53,967 bases of DNA from Phycisphaerales bacterium. Its GTDB lineage: Bacteria; Planctomycetota; Phycisphaerae; Phycisphaerales; UBA1924. Positions 1 through 8,107 of this stretch are shown piece by piece. Positions within the stretch are counted from its first letter, which is position 1; every line of letters starts with the position of its first letter. The notes under the pieces were generated by a model. It was not told the DNA's origin, searched no databases, and worked only from the letters and a program-made list of their open reading frames with translations. The DNA lies in the NCBI GenBank assembly GCA_022072615.1, contig JAJVHS010000030.1:1-53967 (forward strand), read 5' to 3'. Both the position numbers and the translations under genes were made by a program.

Positions 1-1
1 C

Positions 2-604
2 GCGACCGACGCCGCGACGGCCACCCCCGCCCCGGCGCCGAAGGGCCCGACGTTGATGGACCTCGAGCGGACGTTCGAAGTCATCCGCCGCCAGAGCCCC
101 AACGAGGCCGAGTACCAGGCGCTCATCGACGAGTTCCGCCGGTTCCAGAACGCCGTCGAACCCAGCCAGACCCGACTCCGCAACCAGATCCAGGGCCGCA
201 TCGACTGGCTCGAGATGAAGCTCGAAATCGCCGAGTACCAGCGCAAGCTCGAGGACATGAAGCGCACCGCCGACAGCCAGAGCCGCGACGTCGGCACAAA
301 GCTCGCCGAGCTCGAGCGTCAGCGCCAGTACGCCATCGTCGGCCGTCTCCTTCCGAGCACCGTCTACGACGGCACCAACCTCCCGCTCATGTACCGCCTC
401 CAGTCGGTCACCGGCGGCATGGTCCCGCGCACCATCGGCTACCTCAAGCCCGATCCCGCCCTCGACCTGCCCACCAAGCTCAACCAGGTCGTCGGCATCA
501 TCGGCGAGGTCAAGATGGACCCTGGCATGACGCTCAACATGATCAGCGCCCAGCGCGTGGACGTGCTGCAATCGACCGACGGCGGCCCGGCTCGGAACCC
601 TTGA
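2..604 (+). CDS. C-terminal part of a coiled-coil protein of unknown function (5' end outside window)
   Basis: The reading frame is open to the left edge of the window. A Pro/Ala-rich stretch (ATPAPAPKGP) lies upstream of the first Met at 53, so that Met is probably internal and the true start lies outside. Residues roughly 10-90 from that Met are rich in Glu, Arg, Gln and Leu with heptad-like spacing and look like a coiled coil (for example DWLEMKLEIAEYQRKLEDMK). The last 90 residues are non-repetitive and look like a small beta-rich domain. I do not recognise the family. A strong rho-independent terminator follows 32 bases after the stop, so this is the last gene of its transcript. Confidence 0.6.
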   Translation, partial: ATDAATATPAPAPKGPTLMDLERTFEVIRRQSPNEAEYQALIDEFRRFQNAVEPSQTRLRNQIQGRIDWLEMKLEIAEYQRKLEDMKRTADSQSRDVGTKLAELERQRQYAIVGRLLPSTVYDGTNLPLMYRLQSVTGGMVPRTIGYLKPDPALDLPTKLNQVVGIIGEVKMDPGMTLNMISAQRVDVLQSTDGGPARNP

Positions 605-635
605 CGCCCGTCCCATTGGATCCGCAGAAACAAGC

Positions 636-669
636 GAGGCTCCCCATCCCGGGGAGCCTCTTTTCTTTT
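636..669 (+). terminator. Rho-independent terminator
   Basis: A perfect 10-bp stem (GAGGCTCCCC / GGGGAGCCTC, 636-645 and 651-660) with a 5-base loop is followed by TTTTCTTTT. It ends the gene that stops at 604. The stem also lies just past the stop of the oppositely oriented phoU gene, but the T-run on that strand is weak, so it mainly serves the + strand. Confidence 0.85.
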
Positions 670-684
670 CAACTCAAGGTGCGC

Positions 685-1518
685 TCAGGCGGACGCCTGC
701 TGCCGGCGCTTGTGCGTATGGCGGATGATGTCGCCCGTCGCCAGGTACACCACTTCCTCCGCGATGTTGCTCATCAGGTCGCCCACCCGCTCCAGCTCGC
801 GCCCGGCTCGGTGGATGAGCAGCCCGTTCTCCAGGGCCTCGGTGGAGTCGCACTCGCGCTGCATGTACTCGACGGTCTCGCCGAACAGCCGGGCATCGAG
901 CCCGTCGATGGTCTTGTCCTTGGCGACCAGCTGCCTCGCCGCGTCCACGTCCTCGTCCAGCACGGCCTTGAGGAGCTCGTGGCACCGCAGCGGCACCCGC
1001 TGACCCAGCTCGACCAGCGACACCGGCCACGCCGGCGGCACGTCGCCGCGGATCTTCCCCACGATCTTGGCGATCGACGACGCGTGGTCACCCACCCGCT
1101 CGATGTCGTGGTTGACCTTCAGCACAAAGGTCACGACCCGGAAATCCCGGGCGAACACGTGGTGCAGCGTCAGCAGCGCGAAGCACTCCTGCTCGATCTG
1201 CACCTCCTCGCGGTCGATCGAGTCGTCGATCCGGCGCACTTCCGCCGCCGCCTGGCGGTCCAGCCGCCACAGGGCGTCGAGCGCCCGCTCGAGCATGGAG
1301 ATGGCTTCCGTGGCCTCCCGCACGAGCCGCCGCTTGAGGGAGATCAGCTTCCGGTCGAACAGGATGTTGTGACCCGGTGACGGCGTGGGTTCGGGTGTCG
1401 GGACCTCGGGATCGTTCACGCTGTTGCCTCGCAAACCCGCCGGTCGCCCCAGGAGCAACCGCTCCATCCAACTTCCGAGCGACCCCTGCTGACCGGACTT
1501 GAAATTCGCAATCGTCAT
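685..1518 (-). CDS. phoU: PhoU-family phosphate signalling protein
   Basis: A 277-residue protein. Two PhoU helical-bundle repeats follow an N-terminal extension of about 50 residues, with the family's acidic metal-binding signatures: VNHDIERVGDHASSIAK in the first repeat and RAGRELERVGDLMSNIAEE in the second. PhoU proteins link the Pst phosphate transporter to the PhoR/PhoB sensor system and act in the cytoplasm. Usual length is about 220-240 residues, so the N-terminal extension (rich in Pro, no clear domain) is unusual. The start at 1518 (MTIANF) is chosen because a GGTGA-like ribosome site precedes it and the longer frame runs into the neighbouring methyltransferase gene. An upstream in-frame Met at 1551 is possible. 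No pst genes are in the window. Confidence 0.88.
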   Translation of the reverse strand: MTIANFKSGQQGSLGSWMERLLLGRPAGLRGNSVNDPEVPTPEPTPSPGHNILFDRKLISLKRRLVREATEAISMLERALDALWRLDRQAAAEVRRIDDSIDREEVQIEQECFALLTLHHVFARDFRVVTFVLKVNHDIERVGDHASSIAKIVGKIRGDVPPAWPVSLVELGQRVPLRCHELLKAVLDEDVDAARQLVAKDKTIDGLDARLFGETVEYMQRECDSTEALENGLLIHRAGRELERVGDLMSNIAEEVVYLATGDIIRHTHKRRQQASA

Positions 1519-1728
1519 GCTATTCACCAATCGAACAAATGACCCCGTCATCCCAGCAAGTCCGGGCGTATTTTTTTCAACACCGAGAATTTCCACCCGG
1601 CTCGCGCTCCCCACACCCCATCGACGGGCACCCGGTTGAGAGACGTCGGGTGCGGGCGGTGACCCATCGGCCTTCCTACCGTCAGAAAACGGCCCGGGAC
1701 ACCTCCGGGGTCCCCCTGTTAAGCCTGT

Positions 1729-2673
1729 ATGAAGCAACTGCTCAAGCAAACCGTCTACAGACTCTTCCGCCCGGCCTTGCGAGACGTTCTTGATCGTCTG
1801 GAAGCGCTCCAGCCCTTGATCGAGCAGGCGTCGCGTCTGGAATCCCAGAACGCGTCCCACGCGCACCAGCTCACGGAAGTGAAGTCCGCGCTGGCCGACA
1901 CGGCCCGGCGCGTCGCGCGGATCGAGCAGCGGCTCATCACCGGCGCCGTCTGGCGGGGCGGGCTTTCCGGGTGCGCCGTCGATCAGACCGGCATGCCCGT
2001 TCCTGAAATGACCGCCAAGTACCACGCCGAACTGGCCTACTGGGAGGCCGTCGTACGCCGCGACTCGATCCCGACCTGGGGCATGCCCTTCGACGACGTC
2101 TTCGCCATCTGGCAGCGCGTCCGCCTCACCGAGCTCGGCGAATTCCTCGAGCTCGGTCAGGGAGATGCCGCCTTCGAATCGCTCCCGGCCTGGGCTCGCG
2201 AACGCCGGGCCCTTGAGATCGGTTCCGGGCCGTTCCCCGCGCTGGCGCTCATGCACTGGGCCCGGGCCTTCGCCGTCGATCCCCTCGCCGAGGGCTACAT
2301 CACCGAGCAGCTCACGCCGACAAAGGCCCACGCCGCTGAAATCGCTTTCATCGCCGCCACCGGCGAATCCATTCCGCTCCCCGCCCACACCATCGACCTG
2401 GTCGTTATCGAAAACTGCCTCGACCACGTCGAGAATCCGGCCGCGGTGATGCATGAGTGCCGCCGCCTCCTCCGCCCGGGCGGCCTGATCTGGCTCCTGG
2501 TCGATCTCATGGACTACCGCGACAACATGCACCCCAACCCCTTCTCCGAACAGAGCATCAAATCACTGGTCACGACCACCGGGTTCGAGGTGATCCGCGA
2601 TCGCGTGAACGATCACAAGAGCCACCCGGCCGCCTACGGCGAGTACCGCGTCCTGGCCCGCGTGATGAACTGA
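1729..2673 (+). CDS. Class I SAM-dependent methyltransferase with N-terminal coiled coil
   Basis: 314 residues. Residues 1-75 are helical with heptad-like Leu/Ala spacing (RLEALQPLIEQASRLESQ), probably a coiled coil. From about residue 160 there is a Methyltransf_11-type fold: motif I ALEIGSGPFPAL, an acidic strand end AVDPLAEGY, motif II/post-I VVIENCLDHVENPAAV and motif III LRRPGG-like (RRLLRPGGLIWLLVD). It should transfer a methyl group from S-adenosylmethionine. The substrate cannot be read from the sequence. Coiled-coil plus methyltransferase proteins of this layout often sit in glycan or capsule clusters, but no such neighbours are present here. It is divergent from phoU. Confidence 0.75.
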   Translation: MKQLLKQTVYRLFRPALRDVLDRLEALQPLIEQASRLESQNASHAHQLTEVKSALADTARRVARIEQRLITGAVWRGGLSGCAVDQTGMPVPEMTAKYHAELAYWEAVVRRDSIPTWGMPFDDVFAIWQRVRLTELGEFLELGQGDAAFESLPAWARERRALEIGSGPFPALALMHWARAFAVDPLAEGYITEQLTPTKAHAAEIAFIAATGESIPLPAHTIDLVVIENCLDHVENPAAVMHECRRLLRPGGLIWLLVDLMDYRDNMHPNPFSEQSIKSLVTTTGFEVIRDRVNDHKSHPAAYGEYRVLARVMN

Positions 2674-2741
2674 CCGACCCGCGACCACGAATCGACCAGT
2701 TCGTGGCGACCAGAGGATGTTCTAGTCCGTATATTCCAAGT

Positions 2742-2775
2742 CCGGCACCCGAGCATCGGGTGCTCGGTGTGCCGG
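2742..2775 (+). promoter_or_regulatory. Long stem-loop between the methyltransferase and a secreted-protein gene
   Basis: CCGGCACCCGAGCA pairs with TGCTCGGTGTGCCGG (14 pairs with one bulged T) around a 5-base loop. There is no T-run, so this could be a factor-assisted terminator for the methyltransferase gene or a leader hairpin of the gene starting at 2802. A TATATT box at about 2730 lies just upstream of it, which favours the leader reading. Confidence 0.45.
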
Positions 2776-2801
2776 TCTGACTCTGTTCAGAGGAGACCGA
2801 C

Positions 2802-3812
2802 ATGAAAACGGTCACGAACCGACGTCTGTGCGCGGCCCTGCTGGCGGTGTGCGGGATGGGAGCGGTCGCAACGGCCGACCTGCTGTCCGATGCGCAGTTG
2901 TACTTCGACCCCGCCTCCATCCAGCCCGACTTCTACTCCCGGCTGCTCCTGGACGACCTGGCGTCCCAGCACACGATCACCTTCGACGCCGGATCCAACC
3001 CCGTGATCGGCGCCAACATCCTGCCCATGCTCCGCCCCGGCGACTACTTCCCCGGCTACTCCTACTCGCAGGCCGACTACTTCCACACCCCCAACTCGGA
3101 CTACTACGCCGACCTGACCTCCGGCTCGCTCGCCGCGAGCTTCATGCAGCCGGGCCTGTACCACATCCGGACCTACCGAGCCGACGGCCAGACCGATGTG
3201 TTCGCGGTCTTCGCCGAGTCCGGCTTCAAGGAGAAGGACGGCAGCCCCGACCGCAGCGGCGGCGAGGAAGTTCTTGACCCGGTCCCCGACGCGGACCTCT
3301 TCATCGTGGAGAAATCCGATTCGACGATCGACGACTCCGCGGAGGTCTGGACGAAATTCGGCAAGAAGGTCGTGAGGGTCGCCGACCGCGAAGCGGCCGT
3401 GAAGGCCATCGAGACCGAATCGAACCGGCTGCACCGCAAGATCCACGTGGAACTCGACGGCCACGGCGCCCCCGCCAACATGAGCACCGGCGCCGGCGTC
3501 AAGAACATCCCTTCGAAGCAGGTCGACAGCACCTCCGTCAAGGACTTCTGCGAGAGGATCAGGAAGTTCTGCAACTACCTGACGTTCCAGGGCTGCAGCG
3601 TGGGCCAGGGGACCGAGGGTGAATCCTTCCTCCAGACCATTGCCTCTGCCATCGGCACCGCCGGCGCGTGGGACTCCGAGGTCACGGTGATCGACAAGTC
3701 CGGATTCTCCGTCTCCTCCAGCGCCAAGTTCGTCATCAAGACGCCCGCGCCCGGAGCTGCCAGCGTCTTCGCGCTCACGACGCTCTTCGCCGTTCGCCGC
3801 CGCCGGGCATGA
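2802..3812 (+). CDS. Secreted PAPG-CTERM protein with a caspase-like (clan CD) His/Cys pair
   Basis: 336 residues, preceded by AGAGGAG at a good distance. There is an N-terminal signal peptide (LCAALLAVCGMGAVATADLL). The C-terminus is a sorting tail: PAPGAAS, a hydrophobic helix, then RRRR. Between them lie a beta-rich region (about 25-150) and a domain with HVELDGHGAP (His221) and LTFQGCSVGQG (Cys265). The H-G ... Q-G-C-S pattern, each after a hydrophobic strand, resembles the catalytic dyad of clan CD peptidase-like domains such as caspases, CHAT and DUF4347. That assignment is by motif and spacing only. The protein should be exported and held at the cell surface by the C-terminal signal. 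It could be an inactive relative, since substrate-binding residues cannot be judged here. Confidence 0.65.
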   Translation: MKTVTNRRLCAALLAVCGMGAVATADLLSDAQLYFDPASIQPDFYSRLLLDDLASQHTITFDAGSNPVIGANILPMLRPGDYFPGYSYSQADYFHTPNSDYYADLTSGSLAASFMQPGLYHIRTYRADGQTDVFAVFAESGFKEKDGSPDRSGGEEVLDPVPDADLFIVEKSDSTIDDSAEVWTKFGKKVVRVADREAAVKAIETESNRLHRKIHVELDGHGAPANMSTGAGVKNIPSKQVDSTSVKDFCERIRKFCNYLTFQGCSVGQGTEGESFLQTIASAIGTAGAWDSEVTVIDKSGFSVSSSAKFVIKTPAPGAASVFALTTLFAVRRRRA

Positions 3813-3898
3813 AGAACCCCACAATTTGTTCATGAGCCGCAAAATCGTCCCCGCTCGCGGATGGATGCGCCGCCGCGGGGACGCTTTCATTTGGCCGG

Positions 3899-5305
3899 AT
3901 GACGCCCGCCCCCAGAACGAGCCTGTGCGCCCAGCTCCTCGAGCCCGAGGTGCGCGAGCTCGTCCGCGAAGGGGCGTTCTCGGATCTGCGCCGCGCGCTC
4001 CACGGCGTCCACCCCGCCGACGTCGCCGACATCCTCACCGAGCTGGGTCCCGATGACGCGGCGCTGGCCTTCCGCTTCCTGACCCGCGACCAGGCCGGCG
4101 AAGTCTTCGGCTACCTCTCGCCCGAGTTCCAGGAACAGCTCATCACCAAGCTCGGCGAGGAGCAGTCCGTCAGCGTCGTCGAGAACATGTCGGCCGACGA
4201 CCGGGCGCGCATCCTCGACGAACTGCCCCACGAGGTCGCCCAGCGGCTGGTCGCGTCGCTCAGCCCCGAGTCCCGCAAGGTCACGCAGGCGATCCTCGGC
4301 TACCCGCCGCGCTCAGTCGGACGCCTGATGACGCCCGACTACATCCGCGTCCGGCCGGAGTGGACCGTCCAGCACGCCCTGGACCACATCCGCAAGTACG
4401 GCCGTGACGCCGAGACGATCAACGTCGTCTACGTGGTGGACGACAACGGCCAGCTCATCGACGACCTCCGCCTGCGGCAGGTGCTGCTCTCGGACCCCAA
4501 CCAGAGCATCCAGAGCATCATGAACCACCAGTTCGTGACGCTCAAGGCCGACGACGACAGGTCGGAGGCGGTGGCCGCGATGGCCCGCTACGACCGCACC
4601 GCCCTGCCGGTGGTCGATTCGCGCGGCGTGCTGCTGGGCATCGTCACTCACGACGACGTCGCGGACGTCGCCCAGGCCGAGGCCACCGAGGACATCCAGA
4701 AGCTCGGCGGCATGGAGGCCCTCGAAGCCCCGTACATCCAGACCGGCCACTACGAGATGTTCCGCAAGCGCGGCTTCTGGCTCTCGGCCCTGTTCATCGG
4801 CCAGACCATCACCATCCTCGTCCTGGGCAGCTTCCAGGACCAGATCGAAAAGGCCGCGGTCCTCTCGGTCTTCATGCCGCTGGTCATCTCCTGCGGCGGC
4901 AACTCGGGATCCCAGGCCGCGACGCTCATCACCCGGGCCCTGGCCCTGGGCGAGGTGACGAGCAAGGACTGGCTGAAAATCGTGGGGCGCGAGATCGTCA
5001 CAGCGCTCATGCTCGCGGGCACCCTCGCCGCCATGGGCATGGTGTGCGTCGAGGTCTTCACACGGCTGCTCAAGCACCCCCACACCGACTTCCCCATTCA
5101 GCTGGGCATCACCGTCGCGGGCGCGGTCTTCGCCGTGGTCATCTGGGGCACGGTCCTGGGCTCGCTGCTGCCCCTGCTGCTCAAGCGCATGAAGGTCGAC
5201 CCCGCGACCGCCTCGAGCCCGATGGTGGCGACGCTGATGGACGCGTCCGGAACGCTGATCTACCTGGGAATGGCGATCCTGGTGCTCTCGGGCTCGCTGC
5301 TCTGA
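3899..5305 (+). CDS. mgtE: Magnesium transporter MgtE
   Basis: 468 residues, the normal length for MgtE. The order is: N-terminal superhelical MgtE_N domain (about 1-125, HPADVADILTELGP), two CBS domains (about 130-265), a linking helix, and five membrane segments from about 290. The pore signatures are visible: ISCGGNSGSQAATL in the second membrane segment region and ATLMDASGTLIYLG near the end, with the Asp that lines the Mg2+ site. The protein forms a homodimeric Mg2+ channel in the inner membrane, gated by Mg2+ binding to the N and CBS domains. It reads toward the GxxExxY gene. No M-box riboswitch is visible in the short upstream gap. Confidence 0.95.
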   Translation: MTPAPRTSLCAQLLEPEVRELVREGAFSDLRRALHGVHPADVADILTELGPDDAALAFRFLTRDQAGEVFGYLSPEFQEQLITKLGEEQSVSVVENMSADDRARILDELPHEVAQRLVASLSPESRKVTQAILGYPPRSVGRLMTPDYIRVRPEWTVQHALDHIRKYGRDAETINVVYVVDDNGQLIDDLRLRQVLLSDPNQSIQSIMNHQFVTLKADDDRSEAVAAMARYDRTALPVVDSRGVLLGIVTHDDVADVAQAEATEDIQKLGGMEALEAPYIQTGHYEMFRKRGFWLSALFIGQTITILVLGSFQDQIEKAAVLSVFMPLVISCGGNSGSQAATLITRALALGEVTSKDWLKIVGREIVTALMLAGTLAAMGMVCVEVFTRLLKHPHTDFPIQLGITVAGAVFAVVIWGTVLGSLLPLLLKRMKVDPATASSPMVATLMDASGTLIYLGMAILVLSGSLL

Positions 5306-5313
5306 AAGGCCAG

Positions 5314-5340
5314 CCACGGATCTCCGCGGATCGCACGGAT
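5314..5340. repeat. Left inverted repeat flanking the GxxExxY gene
   Basis: CCACGGAT (5314-5321), GCGGAT and GCACGGAT (5333-5340) form a short run of GGAT units. The same motif appears in reverse complement at 5754-5778 on the other side of the GxxExxY gene. Confidence 0.55.
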
Positions 5341-5347
5341 CTCATGG

Positions 5348-5731
5348 TCAACGATCAAGGATCAGTCTCTTGATCTCCGGCTTTGGACCGAAGTTGAACA
5401 ACAGGCCGACCTCGATCCCCGTTGCTCGCAGGTAGTTGATGACCTGCGCCTCGTGCTCGTTCGTGAGCGAGCTTGCGGCCTTCAACTCCACGATGACCTT
5501 GTTCTCGACCAGCATATCGGCGCGGAAGTCGCCGACGACGTGGCCGCGAAACCGCACGACCAGTGGGCACTGACGCACGACCGCCAGGCCCGCCTGAGTC
5601 AGCGCGATCCCCATCGCGTGCTCGTAGACCGACTCGAGGAACCCTCGGCCCAGCTCGTTGTAAACGTCGTAAAACGTCTTGATGACGCGCTCGGTGATCG
5701 CACCGTGCTTGAGGCCGCCCGGTGACCCCAT
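5348..5731 (-). CDS. GxxExxY protein (PD-(D/E)XK nuclease-like superfamily)
   Basis: 127 residues, the usual size for this family. The defining motif is at GRGFLESVYEHAM (G-x-x-E-x-x-Y). The nuclease-like core follows: FRADMLVENKVIVELKAASSL, where the Asp and the E-L-K triad match the PD-(D/E)XK active-site pattern. These proteins are assumed to bind or cut nucleic acid, but the family's biological role is not established. The gene lies between mgtE and a metal ATPase gene, and is bracketed by imperfect inverted repeats of the type CCACGGAT. This suggests it arrived as a small cassette. Confidence 0.85.
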   Translation of the reverse strand: MGSPGGLKHGAITERVIKTFYDVYNELGRGFLESVYEHAMGIALTQAGLAVVRQCPLVVRFRGHVVGDFRADMLVENKVIVELKAASSLTNEHEAQVINYLRATGIEVGLLFNFGPKPEIKRLILDR

Positions 5732-5753
5732 GCTCGTTCCCCCCGGCTCTTAC

Positions 5754-5778
5754 CCGTGCGAATCCGTGCGATCCGTGG
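5754..5778. repeat. Right inverted repeat flanking the GxxExxY gene
   Basis: CCGTGCGAATCCGTGCG followed by ATCCGTGG (5771-5778) is the reverse-complement counterpart of the CCACGGAT...GCACGGAT run at 5314-5340. The pair encloses the GxxExxY gene and little else. Confidence 0.55.
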
Positions 5779-5786
5779 CCGTTCCG

Positions 5787-7886
5787 TCACGCCGTCTGCG
5801 CCGCAAGGCCCCGCAGGCTCGCCGCTCGGCGCTTCTGCGCCGCCTGCTGGTCCGCCTCCGCGCTCACGAAGCTCTCGCCGAAGCGGAAGAGCCGGAAGCT
5901 GTTGCCCACCACGAACACGTCGCCCACGAAGTGGTACAGCGCCGCGATCGGCACCGCCAGAACGCCCGTCTGCGCGAGCGTCCCCGTCGCCGCCAGCGCC
6001 AGCCCCACCAGCGCGATCACGATCGACGCCCCGATGTTCTGCGCGATGATCGTGCGCGAGCGCCGGGCCAGTTCGATCAGGAACGGCACGCGCGACAGGT
6101 CGTCGTTCATGAGGGCCACGCCCGCCGAGTTGGCCGCGATGTCCGACCCCGACAGGCCCATCGCAACGCCCACGTCCGCCGCCGCCAGCGACGGCCCGTC
6201 GTTGATGCCGTCGCCCACCATCAGCGTGCGGTACCCGCTGCGGACCATGCCCTTGATCAGCTCGTGCTTCTCCTCCGGGTGGCACTCGGCCTCGATCGCG
6301 TCCACCCCCACCGCCACGCCCACGCGCCTGGCCACCGCCATGCGGTCGCCGGTGAAGATCGCGATCTGCTTGACGCCAAGCTCGCGCAGGCGTGAAACCA
6401 CCGTTCGCGTGTTGGGCCTCACCGTGTCCTCGAGCCCCACCGCACCCAGGTACCGGCCGTCGCGCATCACGTGCACGCTCGACCGGCCCTCGATCTGCTC
6501 CTCGACCCGGTCGACCTCGCCGCGGATCTCCGGCCGCAGCTCCAGCAGCCAGCTCGCCCGGCCCACGCACAGCTCGCCCATCGACGTCCGCGCCCGCACC
6601 CCGCGGCCGTGGATCTCCTCGTAGTCCTGCGACCCGTCGGGCTGGATCCGCGCCGCCGCCGCGGTCGTCAGGATCGACTGCGCGAGCGGGTGATTCGAGT
6701 GCTGCTCGGCGTTCGCCGCCGAGGCCAGCAGCTCCGCCCCGTCCACGCCCGTCGCGGGCGCCAGCTTGGTCACCTGGAACTTGCCGGTCGTGATCGTCCC
6801 CGTCTTGTCGAACACCACCGCGTTGACGTTCGCCGACCCTTCGAGGTAGCTCGGTTGCTTGATGAGGATGCCCAGCCGAGCCGCCGCCGCGAACGCCGCC
6901 AGCATCGCGCTGGGGCTCGCCAGCAGCAGCGCCGACGGGCACGCCACGACCAGCACCGTCACCGCGGTCGTCGCCGCGTTCTCTCGCATCACCGGGTCGT
7001 CCGACTGGCTCATCAGGAACCACACCACCGCCGTCACGCTCAGCACCACGGGCACAAAGAACCGCGACACCTGCTCGATCAGCATCTGCCGCGGCGTGCG
7101 GCTCTGCTCGGCCTGCCGGATGAGCTGCGTCACCTTGCCGATCGTCGTGTCCTCACCCACCTGCGTGACCGAGATGTCAAGCCCGCCGGTGAGGTTGGTC
7201 GTGCCCGCGTACACCGGGTCGCCCACCGTGACCTCGATCGGGGCCGCTTCGCCCGTCAGCGACGCCTGGTTCACCGTCGACCGACCGCTGACCACCCGCC
7301 CGTCCACCGGCAGGTTCTCGCCGGCCCGCACCCGCACCAGCGACCCGACCTTGACCTCGCCCAGCCGGACCTCGCGCTCCTGGCCGTTCTCGACCAGCCG
7401 AGCCGTGTCCGGCGTCAGGTGCACCAGCTCCTGGATCGCCCGCTGAGCGCCCGACGCCGAGCGCCGCACGAGCTGGCCGAAGATCACCAGGATGAACGCG
7501 AGCCACCCGCCGGCCACGAACTGACCCGTCGCCAGCGCCGCCAGGATCGCCAGCGCCGCCAGCGTCGAGCTCGAGAGCCGCGACGTCCGCAGCTCCTGCA
7601 GCGCCGCGACAAACAGCGGGATGCCCATCACGATCGCGCCGATCGCCGCGGGGATCTTCGCCACCATCGGGTCGGTCATGCCCAGGAGCTGCACGATGCT
7701 CGACGACAGCAGCAGCACGCCGCCGATCAGGCACAGCAGGATGTACCGCTCGATCTCGATCTCGTGATGCGAGCAGCACGCCATCCCCGCCTTGGCATGG
7801 TCGGCGTTGAACGGATGAGCCTCCGTGCCGTGGGAATGGTCGTGATCGTGATGCCCGTGCGCGTGAGCGTGACCCTGCGTCGCCAT
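5787..7886 (-). CDS. P1B-type heavy-metal ATPase with His-rich N-terminus and a CPS membrane motif
   Basis: 699 residues. The first 20 residues are packed with His (HAHAHGHHDHDHSHG), followed by CCSHHEIE. There is no classic CxxC metal-binding domain. After four membrane segments come the actuator loop (SLTGEAAP), the sixth-helix motif VVACPSALLLASPSA, the phosphorylation site DKTGTITTGKF, the HP motif (NHPLAQS) and the hinge GDGINDGPSLAAADVG. These place it in the P1B metal-exporting ATPases. The usual CPC triplet reads CPS, which changes the transmembrane ligand set, so the metal cannot be named with confidence (zinc or cobalt-like ions are reasonable). The start at 7886 is chosen over the longer frame because the His-rich tail starts there after a GGAG-like site. 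It is divergent from gpsA. Confidence 0.9.
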   Translation of the reverse strand: MATQGHAHAHGHHDHDHSHGTEAHPFNADHAKAGMACCSHHEIEIERYILLCLIGGVLLLSSSIVQLLGMTDPMVAKIPAAIGAIVMGIPLFVAALQELRTSRLSSSTLAALAILAALATGQFVAGGWLAFILVIFGQLVRRSASGAQRAIQELVHLTPDTARLVENGQEREVRLGEVKVGSLVRVRAGENLPVDGRVVSGRSTVNQASLTGEAAPIEVTVGDPVYAGTTNLTGGLDISVTQVGEDTTIGKVTQLIRQAEQSRTPRQMLIEQVSRFFVPVVLSVTAVVWFLMSQSDDPVMRENAATTAVTVLVVACPSALLLASPSAMLAAFAAAARLGILIKQPSYLEGSANVNAVVFDKTGTITTGKFQVTKLAPATGVDGAELLASAANAEQHSNHPLAQSILTTAAAARIQPDGSQDYEEIHGRGVRARTSMGELCVGRASWLLELRPEIRGEVDRVEEQIEGRSSVHVMRDGRYLGAVGLEDTVRPNTRTVVSRLRELGVKQIAIFTGDRMAVARRVGVAVGVDAIEAECHPEEKHELIKGMVRSGYRTLMVGDGINDGPSLAAADVGVAMGLSGSDIAANSAGVALMNDDLSRVPFLIELARRSRTIIAQNIGASIVIALVGLALAATGTLAQTGVLAVPIAALYHFVGDVFVVGNSFRLFRFGESFVSAEADQQAAQKRRAASLRGLAAQTA

Positions 7887-8107
7887 GAGCGAAAGCTCCG
7901 AGCAAGGGTGACGCCGCCGAGCCCAAGGGCTCGCCCGCCACCCCCGCACATCAATAACGTTGGAACGAGACGAGAACCGGTTGACGTCAGTCGAACAAAA
8001 GCAGTACGGGCGTTTGGGAACGCCACGCACTAGCATACGGCCGTTCTTTGACCTTTGTTCGCCCCCCGCTTTCCCAACCTCTCACCCGACCGGAAACCGT
8101 GTCCACC

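Noticed and set aside
1519-2532. Extension of the phoU frame through the methyltransferase gene
   Set aside because: The extra sequence is Gly/Arg-rich with no PhoU features, and the methyltransferase on the other strand is clearly real.
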